Part shown: one piece after another, positions 34,407-43,261 of the stretch
How the letters are laid out: every line of letters starts with the position of its first letter
How positions within the stretch are numbered: the stretch's first letter is position 1
NCBI GenBank assembly: GCA_050247435.1
Contig: JBFWUF010000037.1
Span: 27,215 to 91,214 of the forward strand
Direction: 5' to 3'
DNA from: JAJVID01 sp050247435
GTDB lineage: Bacteria > Acidobacteriota > Blastocatellia > RBC074
Length of the DNA: 64,000 nucleotides
Notes under the pieces: generated by a model
Database searches by the model: none
Seen by the model: only the letters and a program-made list of their open reading frames with translations
What the model was told of the DNA's origin: nothing
Translations under genes and position numbers: made by a program

Positions 34407-37400
34407 ATGGCAGATCAACCACCATCCTTACCATCATTCCTTGAAGACCACATCTCGCGGATTCCCGCGTTGCGACTGCTGCAAAACCTGGGCTACGTCT
34501 ACCTGCGCCCGCAGGAAATCCATCTGGAACGCCAGGGCAAGTTGTCGAACGTGTTGCTCGAAGGCATTCTGGAAAAACAGTTGCGCAGCCTTAACCGGAT
34601 CAATTTCAAAAGCCGGGAGCATGAATTTTCCGAGGCGAATATTCAAGCGGCGATTCAGGCGTTGAAAGATGTCGTCCTGGCCGATGGACTGATCCGGGTG
34701 AACGAGCAAGTTTATGACTTGCTCTCCCTGGGCAAAAGCTTCGATCAGACGATTGATGGCGACAAGAAGAGCTTCACGCTGAATTACATTGACTGGAAGC
34801 GACCCGAAAACAACGTCTTTCACGTCGCCGAAGAGTTCGAGGTCGAGCGTCCAGCGAGCCATCAAACCTGCCGCGCGGACATAGCGATTTTCGTCAACGG
34901 CATTCCTTTCGTCGTGATCGAATGCGGGCGGCCCGGTGAGCCACGCGAAAAAGATGCGATCAAGACCGCCATCCTGCGACAACTGCGCAATCATCGGAGC
35001 GACTGCATCCCGCAACTCTTCGTCTATTCGCAAATGCTCCTGGCGGTCAATCGGGATGAGGCGAAGTACGCGACTACGGGAACTCCGCTTGAATTCTGGG
35101 CGCGATGGCGTGAGCGAGTGGACATTGATGAAGAGGTCAGTCGGCTCGTCAACAAACCGCTCGCGAAAGAGCAAAAGGAAAAGCTCTTCGCCGACCGTTT
35201 CGCGTATGCGCGGCGGCATTTCGATGAGTTGGAGATTGAGGGGAGGCCGGCTACGGAGCAGGACAAGGCAATCTATTGCCTGCTCCGGCCTGAGCGGCTG
35301 ATTGAGTTGACGCGACAGTTCATCGTGTTTGACGGCGGGCGGAAAAAGATCGCGCGTTACCAGCAGTATTTCGCCGTCAAGAAGACGCTCGAACGAATCA
35401 AGCAAGTTGGCGCGGACGGCAAACGAGCGGGCGGCGTCATCTGGCACACGCAAGGGTCAGGGAAATCTTTGACGATGGTCATGATGGCGAAGGCAATCGC
35501 GCTGGAACCCGGCATCGCCGATCCGCGCATTGCGCTGGTGACCGACCGTGTCGAGTTGGACGATCAAATCTGGGGCGCGTTTCACAGTTGCGGTCGAGAG
35601 CCGGTGAGGGCGACTACGGGCCGGCATCTGCTGGAACTGCTGGCGCAAAACAAAGCCGCGATCATCACGACGGTGATTGATAAATTCGAGACGGCGGTGA
35701 AAGCGTCGAGTTACCAGAACACTTCCAACAATATCTTCGCACTGGTTGACGAAAGTCATCGCAGCCAGTACGGCGAGACCAATGCGCGGATGCAAAAAGT
35801 TCTGCCGAACGCCTGCTACATCGGCTTCACCGGCACGCCGCTCAGGAAAAAAGACAAGAACACGGCGGCCAAATTCGGCGGCGTCATTGACGCTTACACG
35901 ATTGACGAAGCGGTGCGCGACGAAGCGGTTGTTCCGCTGCTTTACGAATTCCGCCGCATTCCGCAGCCTGATTCGATGGATTTGGCTGATCAACGAATTT
36001 CCGTAATCGCCCGCGACATCAGCGAGCATTTCAGCAAGAACGTTCCGAAGCCTTTCAAAGCTCAGCTCGCCACGCAATCGAAGCTCGCCGCCATCAAATA
36101 CAAGCAGTGTCTGGACGAAATCGGCCTGGTCAAATCCGAGGTGTTGATTTCAGGCCCCGAGGCGCGCGAAGGCGACGAGGCTTTCGAGCGCGCCGGTGAC
36201 GAAGAAATTCAGGCTTTCTGGAAGCGGATGATGGAAAGGTACGGAAACGAGAAAGAGTACAACCGCTCGCTGATCGAAGCCTTCAACAAGTACGCGGAGC
36301 CGGAGATCATCATTGTCGTTGACAAGTTGCTGACCGGCTTCGACGCGCCGCGCAACATGGTTTTGTATCTGGACAAGAGTTTGAAGGAACACGGCCTGCT
36401 GCAGGCCATCGCGCGCGTCAACCGCTTGAGCGAGGGCAAAGAGTTCGGCTTCATCATTGATTATTTCGGCGTGCTGGGCCAACTCGGCGAGGCTCTCGAT
36501 CTGTACAGATCGCTGCCCGAATTCGAGCAGGAAGATTTGGCGCTGGCGCTGACCGATATTTCCGAAGAGGTGACCAAACTGCCGCAGCGACACGCCAAGC
36601 TCTGGGACATCTTCAAAGAGTTGGGAAATCAAAGGGATGAAGAGGCGTTCGAGCGACGGCTTGCCGACAAGGAGTTGCGCGCGCGATTTTACGAGAAGTT
36701 CTCGGCCTTCAACCGGACGATGAGTGTGGCTTTTTCGAGCGCCAAATTCATCAACGACACGCCGGGCGAACAGTTGGAGCAATACAAGCAAGACTTGCTC
36801 TTCTTTCAAAAACTTCGCGTGAGTGTGAAACGGCGCTATGCCGATGAGATTGATTTCCGCGAGCACGAAGCGAAAGTCCAGAAGCTGATCGTCTCTCACG
36901 CCGCTTCGACCGAAGCATTGCAGATCGCGCCACTCGTGAACATCTTCGACAAGGATGAATTTCAGGCGGAGATTGATAAGCTCGAATCGCCGGCCTCCAA
37001 AGCCGAAACCATCGCCTACCGCACGAAGAAGACAATCGCCGAAAAGATGGATGAAGACCCGTTCTTCTACCGCAGTTCATCGAAGACGCTGGAAGACGCG
37101 CTCGAAGCCTGGCGCGCAGGGCAACTCCCCGACGCGGAGTTTTTGAAGCAGGTCACTGAAGTGATGAACAAGGTCAGAGATCGTTCCGGCGACGACCTGC
37201 CGCCGGAGTTGCGGAACCGCGAGGCGGCCAGAGCGTTCTACGGCGCCGTCAATGATGTCTTCAGCAAGTTGAAAGCATCGCCGCCCAACGCGCGGAAGAT
37301 CGCGACCGAAGCGGCGATTGAAATTGACAGGATCATTCAAGACTGCAAGGTCGTTGATTGGACTTCAAACCCCGACGTTCAAAATGAGATGCGCAACCGG

Positions 37401-37514
37401 ATTGATGATTACCTGTACGCGTTGAAGAAACAGCGCGAGATTGATCTGAGCCTCGACGAAATGGACTTCATCATCGAAAGCTCGATCAACCTCGCCAGGA
37501 GCAAATACGCCTGA
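34407..37514 (+). CDS. hsdR: Type I restriction enzyme motor/nuclease subunit
   Basis: The 1035-residue protein has the usual order: N-terminal nuclease domain (about 1-230), SF2 helicase motor (Walker A HTQGSGKSLTMV near 350; DESHRSQYG; GFTGTPL; later DKLLTGFDAP and QAIARVNRLSEG) and a C-terminal helical region that docks on the methyltransferase. In the nuclease motif, Asp158 and Glu172 are present but the Lys expected two residues after the Glu is Gly174 (VVIECGRPG). The motor looks intact. Cleavage may therefore be lost or altered, while translocation remains likely. Confidence 0.93.
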   Translation: MADQPPSLPSFLEDHISRIPALRLLQNLGYVYLRPQEIHLERQGKLSNVLLEGILEKQLRSLNRINFKSREHEFSEANIQAAIQALKDVVLADGLIRVNEQVYDLLSLGKSFDQTIDGDKKSFTLNYIDWKRPENNVFHVAEEFEVERPASHQTCRADIAIFVNGIPFVVIECGRPGEPREKDAIKTAILRQLRNHRSDCIPQLFVYSQMLLAVNRDEAKYATTGTPLEFWARWRERVDIDEEVSRLVNKPLAKEQKEKLFADRFAYARRHFDELEIEGRPATEQDKAIYCLLRPERLIELTRQFIVFDGGRKKIARYQQYFAVKKTLERIKQVGADGKRAGGVIWHTQGSGKSLTMVMMAKAIALEPGIADPRIALVTDRVELDDQIWGAFHSCGREPVRATTGRHLLELLAQNKAAIITTVIDKFETAVKASSYQNTSNNIFALVDESHRSQYGETNARMQKVLPNACYIGFTGTPLRKKDKNTAAKFGGVIDAYTIDEAVRDEAVVPLLYEFRRIPQPDSMDLADQRISVIARDISEHFSKNVPKPFKAQLATQSKLAAIKYKQCLDEIGLVKSEVLISGPEAREGDEAFERAGDEEIQAFWKRMMERYGNEKEYNRSLIEAFNKYAEPEIIIVVDKLLTGFDAPRNMVLYLDKSLKEHGLLQAIARVNRLSEGKEFGFIIDYFGVLGQLGEALDLYRSLPEFEQEDLALALTDISEEVTKLPQRHAKLWDIFKELGNQRDEEAFERRLADKELRARFYEKFSAFNRTMSVAFSSAKFINDTPGEQLEQYKQDLLFFQKLRVSVKRRYADEIDFREHEAKVQKLIVSHAASTEALQIAPLVNIFDKDEFQAEIDKLESPASKAETIAYRTKKTIAEKMDEDPFFYRSSSKTLEDALEAWRAGQLPDAEFLKQVTEVMNKVRDRSGDDLPPELRNREAARAFYGAVNDVFSKLKASPPNARKIATEAAIEIDRIIQDCKVVDWTSNPDVQNEMRNRIDDYLYALKKQREIDLSLDEMDFIIESSINLARSKYA

Positions 37515-37547
37515 CGATTATGGCTGAGGACGCTTACGATATTCCGA

Positions 37548-38066
37548 TCAACGGAAAGTCAGGCCGATCCTGACATTCAGCAGGTGCGCCGCGCCATCCG
37601 CCGCAAAAACGTTGTCGCGAAACTCGAAGCGCAAGCCTACGCGCTTCTTGAACCAGTAGTTCACTCCGCCACCGAAGTTGAAACCGTTCGCGTAGCCGCT
37701 CCGAAAGAATCCGGTGTAACCAGCGGTTACAAACGGCGTGACCTTCTCGGACCTGCTCGCCTTCAGGAAGTGATAAGCCCCGTTGACCGAGAAAGTCCCC
37801 AAACCTTCGTCAATGCCCTCGAACGGATACAAATAGCCTAACTCTGCCCCGATGCCGACGCCGTTTTTGAGAACGCCTTCGCCGCCGCCGCCGATGTGCA
37901 ACGTCCCGCCGCCGCCATTCGACGAGCCGCCCGGCGCCGCAAAGATGTAGCCGTAACCGTAGCCATTCTCGTTCGTAGTTTGCGTGGCTTTGGGCGCGAC
38001 GGACTGCGCGGCCCCCACAAGCGGTAACGCGACAGCCAACAGCAGAGCAAATGTGATTTGACGCAT
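37548..38066 (-). CDS. Outer-membrane beta-barrel-like protein
   Basis: The ATG at 38066 follows GGGGAGG; the 172-residue product has a signal peptide ending near VGAAQS. A Gly-rich N-terminus (SSNGGGGTLHIGGGGEGVL) leads into alternating strands with aromatic ends (VGIGAELGYLYPFEGI, VTPFVTAGYTGFFRSGYANG, FNFGGGVNYWFKKRVGLRFE) and a final LLNVRIGLTFR with a C-terminal aromatic-type end. This fits a small eight-stranded OmpA/OmpX-like barrel. Convergent with hsdR, 33 bp away. Confidence 0.75.
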   Translation of the reverse strand: MRQITFALLLAVALPLVGAAQSVAPKATQTTNENGYGYGYIFAAPGGSSNGGGGTLHIGGGGEGVLKNGVGIGAELGYLYPFEGIDEGLGTFSVNGAYHFLKASRSEKVTPFVTAGYTGFFRSGYANGFNFGGGVNYWFKKRVGLRFEFRDNVFAADGAAHLLNVRIGLTFR

Positions 38067-38377
38067 ATAGCCTCCCCTTTGATGAGTTGCGCCCATTGCG
38101 TGGCGTTCGCGTTGAACCGTTGCCTCAGCCCAATCACTGCACTACAATCCGCCCGTGTTTCGCCGGGTCAGCGGCGGAACATCACACAACAGGTTGAATG
38201 ATTCACGATTTGAAAGAGCAGCCGAAGCGGGTACTTGGCCAAGTCGCACACTCTCGACTGCCCTTGGACTTCCCGTTTTATTGTTCCGTCCACTCTGGCA
38301 GGCGCCGTTTAAGCCTGAAAACTGCCACACTGAAGAAAATATTTTTTGCCCTGAGGATTGGGAACCGGAGAGGAGCC
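38067..38377. other. Divergent intergenic region
   Basis: 311 bp between the divergent barrel gene and the sigma factor gene. The sigma frame is open into it, but only the last part has a ribosome binding site (AGGAG before 38378). No clear promoter or repeat was seen. Confidence 0.5.
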
Positions 38378-38968
38378 ATGGCAGCAGATTCCACGCCGCA
38401 AATTTCCGAAGTGACGGGATTGCTGATGGCCTGGGGGGATGGCGACCGCGTCGCGTTGGAGCGGTTGACCCCGATGGTTGATGTCGAACTGCGCCGCATC
38501 GCGGAAACCTACATGAACCGGGAAAGGCCCGGTCACGTTCTTCAAACCACCGCGCTGGTCAACGAAGCCTGGATGAAGCTGATTGATTGGCGGAAGAGTT
38601 CGTGGCAAAACCGCGCGCACTTTTTCGGCGTCGCGGCGTCGCTGATGCGCAAGATTCTGACGGGCGAAGCGCGGCGGCGGCGGCGGCTCAAACGTGGAGG
38701 CAATGACATTCAAGTTTCCCTGTCCGAAGCCGATCTTGCTCCTTCAGGCAAACAGCCAGACCTGATTGCGCTCGACGACGCGCTCAATGCGCTAGCCGAA
38801 TTTGATGAGCGCAAAAGTCGAATTATCGAGATGCGATTTTTCAGCGGCCTGTCCGTTGTGGAAACCGCCGAAGCGCTCAGGATTTCAGAACGTACCGTGG
38901 CGCGCGAATGGGAATTGGCCAAGTCGTGGCTGTACCGGCAACTGAGTAATGACGGGGCGGCGGAGTAG
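38378..38968 (+). CDS. ECF-type RNA polymerase sigma factor (kinase-linked), module 1
   Basis: From the ATG at 38378 (AGGAG 5 nt upstream) the product is 196 residues. Region 2 (WQNRAHFFGVAASLMRKIL) and region 4 (IIEMRFFSGLSVVETAEALR, ISERTVAREWELAKSWLYRQ) are clear and match the Sig-70_X6-like group common in Acidobacteria and Planctomycetes. At the place where many ECFs carry an acidic DxxD-type stretch in sigma 2.2, this one has LQTTALVNEAW (Thr57, Thr58). The Ser/Thr kinase gene follows 45 bp later, so kinase control of the sigma factor is likely. Confidence 0.88.
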   Translation: MAADSTPQISEVTGLLMAWGDGDRVALERLTPMVDVELRRIAETYMNRERPGHVLQTTALVNEAWMKLIDWRKSSWQNRAHFFGVAASLMRKILTGEARRRRRLKRGGNDIQVSLSEADLAPSGKQPDLIALDDALNALAEFDERKSRIIEMRFFSGLSVVETAEALRISERTVAREWELAKSWLYRQLSNDGAAE

Positions 38969-39013
38969 GTATCGAACGCCCGACGGCGCAATCACAAACG
39001 GGAGATTACCACC

Positions 39014-40798
39014 GTGGACAAAGACCAGTGGCAGCGGATTGAAAAAGTCTTTTATTCAGCGATGGAGCTGCCGCCAAATGAGCGCGATGATTTTGTACGG
39101 CGGACCTGCGCCGATGATGAAGAGTTGCGCCGCGAAGTTCAGACCTTGCTGGAAGCGAACCGCAATACGGAAGATTTCCTCGATTCTCCCGTTGCCACGC
39201 CTCAGGAACCGGCGGTTATTTCTCCAACGAAAACTAAATACTGTCCGAAGTGCAGTCAAACCTATCCCAAGTCCCAGCGTTTCTGCGAGAACGACCAGGA
39301 AATTCTCTCGCTGAAAGACCCTTACCATCTGGTAGGCCGCACATTGATGGAGAAATACCGGATTACGGCGCTGGTCGGATTGGGAGGGATGGGCGCCGTT
39401 TATTACGCTCACCATCTGGGAATTGATCGCCGCGTGGCTCTCAAAATACTTCAGCCCAACGTGGCGATTGGCAATGAGTATGTCGTGGAATTGTTCGAGC
39501 GCGAGGCGAAACTCGCCGGTAGGCTTACACACGAAAACATAGTGGACGTCAAAGACGCCGGCCACACGCCTGACGGCATCGCATACATCGCAATGGAATG
39601 GCTTGAGGGACGGACGCTGGACGAGGAACTGTCGAATCAAGGACGCTTCGGTTTCAAACGCGCAATCGGCGTCATCAAGCAGATTACCGCCGCGCTCGGC
39701 GAAGCTCACTCCAAACGCGTCATTCATCGTGATCTCAAACCGGCGAACATCATGCTCCTCGATACGCCTGATGGCCGCGATCACGTCAAAGTGCTCGACT
39801 TCGGCATCGGCAAGATAATCGAAGAGACGACGGCCAATTCACCGGTTTCAGCCCTGGTGGGAACGCCGCAATATGCCAGCCCTGAACAATTGACCGTAGG
39901 CGCGCACGTTGATGGGCGTTCGGACATCTATTCGCTGGGCGTTATCTTTTATCGCCTGCTCGGAGGCCTCCTGCCTTTCAATTGCTCTTCGATGGGCGAA
40001 CTGTTGCAAATGCAATTGACCGCCGCGCCGAAACCGCTCAGCGCAATCCGGCCTGAGACGCCTCCGGCAATCGAGAATCTGATCAACGGCATGCTTGCGA
40101 AGGAACCCGCCGCGCGGCCTCAAAACGTGGGCGAGATACAAAAGCGGCTGGATCAAATCCTCGGCCAGTTAAAGCTCGAAGAGCTTGACCGAGTTGATAC
40201 GGAAGCCACCACTCGCGCCGCCGAGGTGATCAATCCGAACATGCCCGAACTGATTGAACATACTACCGAAGAAATTTTAGGCAATTCGCCGCCGAAGCCA
40301 GACAGGAACTCGCAAACCCGCCTCCGGTCTGCGCCAAAGCAAGCAGGCGAGATGGTAACGACCTCGAACGTTTCGGGAACAGCCGCACGAAGCAGATCAC
40401 ATTTTCTCTATGGCGTGACAATCGTGGTTGCGCTGTTGGCGGGTGGCTACGGCTTGTATCGCTACCGGTTCAATGATGGCCAGAATGTTCAAGAGCGGGC
40501 GGCGATTCCATCTCCGACACCTGCGCAAATCAGCGCAACGGATTCGCAGCCGAAACCAACGGCGAGCGCTATTCCCGAAGTATCCCCGACTCCGACTGTC
40601 AACCGGGTTGAGATGCAGGCGAATCAGCGGAAGGCGGCGGAACACCTGCAGCGCGCGCGCGACTTGTATCAACAGGGCGAGTATCAGAGCGCGCTCCGCG
40701 AATGCAATGAGTCACTCAGGCTCAACCCGCGACAGGCTGAGGCTCGCCAGCTTCAACGCAAGGTCAATGAAATCATCAAAGTTTTGAACCGCCGTTGA
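39014..40798 (+). CDS. Membrane Ser/Thr protein kinase with zinc ribbon and TPR-like ectodomain
   Basis: It starts with GTG at 39014; 594 residues. An N-terminal helical domain (WQRIEKVFYSAMELPPNERD, EELRREVQTLLEANRNTEDF) precedes a small zinc ribbon (CPKCSQTYPKSQRFCEN, residues 77-93), then a Hanks-type kinase from about 115: GLGGMGAVYYAHH, VALKIL, HRDLKPANIML and DFGIGK are intact. After about 385 comes a linker, one membrane helix (YGVTIVVALLAGGYGLYRYR) and an extracytoplasmic TPR-like tail (AEHLQRARDLYQQGEYQSAL). It probably phosphorylates the upstream sigma factor or another partner. Its stop overlaps an alternative start of the next gene. Confidence 0.9.
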   Translation: MDKDQWQRIEKVFYSAMELPPNERDDFVRRTCADDEELRREVQTLLEANRNTEDFLDSPVATPQEPAVISPTKTKYCPKCSQTYPKSQRFCENDQEILSLKDPYHLVGRTLMEKYRITALVGLGGMGAVYYAHHLGIDRRVALKILQPNVAIGNEYVVELFEREAKLAGRLTHENIVDVKDAGHTPDGIAYIAMEWLEGRTLDEELSNQGRFGFKRAIGVIKQITAALGEAHSKRVIHRDLKPANIMLLDTPDGRDHVKVLDFGIGKIIEETTANSPVSALVGTPQYASPEQLTVGAHVDGRSDIYSLGVIFYRLLGGLLPFNCSSMGELLQMQLTAAPKPLSAIRPETPPAIENLINGMLAKEPAARPQNVGEIQKRLDQILGQLKLEELDRVDTEATTRAAEVINPNMPELIEHTTEEILGNSPPKPDRNSQTRLRSAPKQAGEMVTTSNVSGTAARSRSHFLYGVTIVVALLAGGYGLYRYRFNDGQNVQERAAIPSPTPAQISATDSQPKPTASAIPEVSPTPTVNRVEMQANQRKAAEHLQRARDLYQQGEYQSALRECNESLRLNPRQAEARQLQRKVNEIIKVLNRR

Positions 40799-40830
40799 GT
40801 TCGGCGCCCAACCCGAAGAGAGGGCTTTTT

Positions 40831-43116
40831 ATGGCTCAATCGTTTTTGATACTCGTTATTCTCGCAGGCCATCTCCACGCGTCAATTCGATCGGTTCCGG
40901 AACTGCCCCAACTATTTTTGATGGCGGCGTTCGGCTATTTGCAGACCGATCCTCCGCTGGATCTGAGTCAGATTGAACGACTGCTTGATCTCAAAGCTGG
41001 AGATGAAGGCATCGCGCGTGAGATTCGTAAACGTGGCATCGGGTTCAGAGTTGATTCGGCGACGTTGGATCGTTTGCTCAAACTCGGCGCGGGCGAGCAA
41101 ATCAGACGAGCGCTGCTGCAACAGGAGGAACGCGCGGCCTACGCGGAATTTTCAAACGAGAAGAATCCGGCGAAGCGTTTGGCGTTGGGCCAGGAGTTTT
41201 TGCGGAAGCATTCGCTCAGCCCGGAAGCGGCCAGGGTCACCGCCGAGCTTCGGAAGGTCGAGCTTGAGATTTTCGAATCGGCTTATCGAACATTTTCAGA
41301 CAATCCCGACGCGTCCGGTTTGGATCAGGTCCTGAAGCTGGGCCGCGATCTGCTAAACCGGCAGTCAGACCGCGCGACCGAGGCGCAAGTTACGTCAAAG
41401 CTGGCTCTGGCCACCGGCAAAGGCATGATCGGCAATTTCTACAGCGACCTGGAACAGAGCCGCGCTTACGCCGATCAATCGCTCCGCCTTTTGGAAGACA
41501 CCTCTCCGCCGCCGGGCATGGATCAGCAAAGTTACAATCAACTGCGCGCAACCAGTCTCAGCCTGGTTTATCAAAGTTTGGGGATTTACCAGTTGCGACA
41601 ACCGGAGCCGAATTCGGAGCAGGCGATCAATTATTTGACGAAGGCCGCGGAGTTGAAAGACGGGGCCGCCGCCAACGATCCGATCACCTATTGGCTGCGC
41701 GCGGACGCCCGCGACCTGGATTTTCAGAAATTGAGCGACGAGTATCGCGCCTTGCCGAAAGATCAACGCGCGGGCAGACAGGGGCAATCGCTTTGCGCCA
41801 GGATCACGGCGCTCGTCAATCAACTGATTTTGGATTACACACAAGTTATCGCTTTGAGCAGCCGCGCCAATTCGTCTCAGTTGAGAGACGAAGCGGTGGC
41901 TGCCATGACTATGCTGGCAACCGGCGACCGCCCCTGCCTCGGCGGGCGCGGCGGATTGATAGATGAATTGCCGAGCGAAGAAAACCGCTCCGCGCTGGTC
42001 ATCGGCGTGGAAGATTACCTGGACAAACAGATCGGCAAATTCAACTACGCGGATTCCGACGCCCGCGCGGTGGCCGATGCGCTGATTCGACACGGCGGCT
42101 TCCGCAAGGAACAGGTCGTGTTGCTCGCCACCGGCGAAACTGGCGAGCGGCAGCCGCAGCGCAACTTGATCTTGCGGCAACTCGCGGAATTGCCGAATCG
42201 CGTGAAGCAGGACGGCTTGCTGCTGGTCTACTTTGCCGGGCATGCATTCGAGAGCGGCGGGAAAAACTATCTGCTGGCCTCGGATTCATTCACGAACAAT
42301 GAATCGCTGCTCGCGGACACCGCCATCAATATCGAGCAATTCAAAGAGCGGATCAAGGCGAGCGGCGCGGGACAGATCATGCTGATCTTCGAATCATTCC
42401 GGCGGGCGCCGCTCAGCGAAACATTCTCTCGCCAACTCTCGTTCGACACTCGCAAAAACGAAGTGACCGCCTTCGCCACGCTTTTATCAACACGCGTCGG
42501 TCAACACGCGCACGAATCAACGGTGAGGAAACAAGGATATTTCACATCCATCCTGCTCGAAGCCGCCAAGGGAAAGGCCGCCAGCAATAATCGCGGCGTG
42601 ACGCTGGATGACCTGATCAAATATCTGAAAACCACCGTGCCACAAGAAGCGCAGCGAGAATTGGGAGCAGGCGTTCAGCAGTCGCCTTCGGCTGTGGTTG
42701 AAGGTTACGAAGAGGAAGACCTGGTGATGTTTTTGCCGGACAGCGGAGGACAGCCAAGCGCACAGGCGGCGAACCAAAACTTGGCTGAACTGGTTCGCAG
42801 TTCCAAAACTATTCTTATTCACCCCAAAACAGGCTGGTTTAACGCCGATGTGCTTAAAGCTGAGTTGAGCAAATTACCTGAGTTTCAGGTTTTGAACTTG
42901 AAGATAGTCAACGATGCGAACGAAGCCGATCTGGTAATTGAGGTCAGGTTGCCGCCTCTGACCTGGATGTGGAACTACACCATCATCCATCGCTCAAGCA
43001 ATAAGCTGCTTGCCTCCGGCAAAGTGAGAGGGCTGACGGACGGAACCATTTCTCCAAGATTGGCGAAGGAGTTGGTCACCAAACTGCAAGCCTTGCGCGA
43101 TCAGCCTCAAAGGTGA
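40831..43116 (+). CDS. Caspase-fold protein lacking the catalytic cysteine
   Basis: From the ATG at 40831 the product is 761 residues with a likely signal or anchor segment (1-18). Residues ~20-370 are helical, TPR-like (LSLVYQSLGIYQLRQPEPNS, EQAINYLTKAAELKDG). A caspase-like (C14) domain covers about 385-645: SALVIGVEDYLDKQIGKFNY, DSDARAVADALIRHGGF, LLLVYFAGHAFESGG (His471), and then MLIFESFRRAPLS where active enzymes have (D/E)xC; Phe523 sits at the Cys position. A C-terminal alpha/beta region follows (SSKTILIHPKTGWFNADVLK). It is probably a binding or signalling protein, not a protease. It is the third gene of the sigma/kinase module. Confidence 0.75.
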   Translation: MAQSFLILVILAGHLHASIRSVPELPQLFLMAAFGYLQTDPPLDLSQIERLLDLKAGDEGIAREIRKRGIGFRVDSATLDRLLKLGAGEQIRRALLQQEERAAYAEFSNEKNPAKRLALGQEFLRKHSLSPEAARVTAELRKVELEIFESAYRTFSDNPDASGLDQVLKLGRDLLNRQSDRATEAQVTSKLALATGKGMIGNFYSDLEQSRAYADQSLRLLEDTSPPPGMDQQSYNQLRATSLSLVYQSLGIYQLRQPEPNSEQAINYLTKAAELKDGAAANDPITYWLRADARDLDFQKLSDEYRALPKDQRAGRQGQSLCARITALVNQLILDYTQVIALSSRANSSQLRDEAVAAMTMLATGDRPCLGGRGGLIDELPSEENRSALVIGVEDYLDKQIGKFNYADSDARAVADALIRHGGFRKEQVVLLATGETGERQPQRNLILRQLAELPNRVKQDGLLLVYFAGHAFESGGKNYLLASDSFTNNESLLADTAINIEQFKERIKASGAGQIMLIFESFRRAPLSETFSRQLSFDTRKNEVTAFATLLSTRVGQHAHESTVRKQGYFTSILLEAAKGKAASNNRGVTLDDLIKYLKTTVPQEAQRELGAGVQQSPSAVVEGYEEEDLVMFLPDSGGQPSAQAANQNLAELVRSSKTILIHPKTGWFNADVLKAELSKLPEFQVLNLKIVNDANEADLVIEVRLPPLTWMWNYTIIHRSSNKLLASGKVRGLTDGTISPRLAKELVTKLQALRDQPQR

Positions 43117-43140
43117 AGCTTCTTCCGCAAACGAGCGGAC

Positions 43141-43197
43141 AGGAGGCTCACTCAATGCCGATTGATGAAATCCTGATCGCCTTTCGAGTGGCCTCCT
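43141..43197. terminator. Hairpin between convergent genes
   Basis: AGGAGGCTCACTC (43141-43153) pairs with GAGTGGCCTCCT (43186-43197) with one bulged base. It lies between the pseudo-caspase gene and the convergent secreted-protein gene. No T run. Confidence 0.35.
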
Positions 43198-43261
43198 TCC
43201 GCAACCTTCCTCTGTAAATCGTTGATTGCTGAGAACGCTTATAACCTTCCACAATTTCCCA

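Noticed and set aside
34434..35453. 339-codon minus-strand frame
   Set aside because: Antisense shadow of hsdR with no motif or ribosome binding site.
30465..37514. Lamin-tail-like gene as part of the restriction operon or a new defence system
   Set aside because: It has its own promoter and a hairpin separates it from the operon; adjacency alone is too weak.
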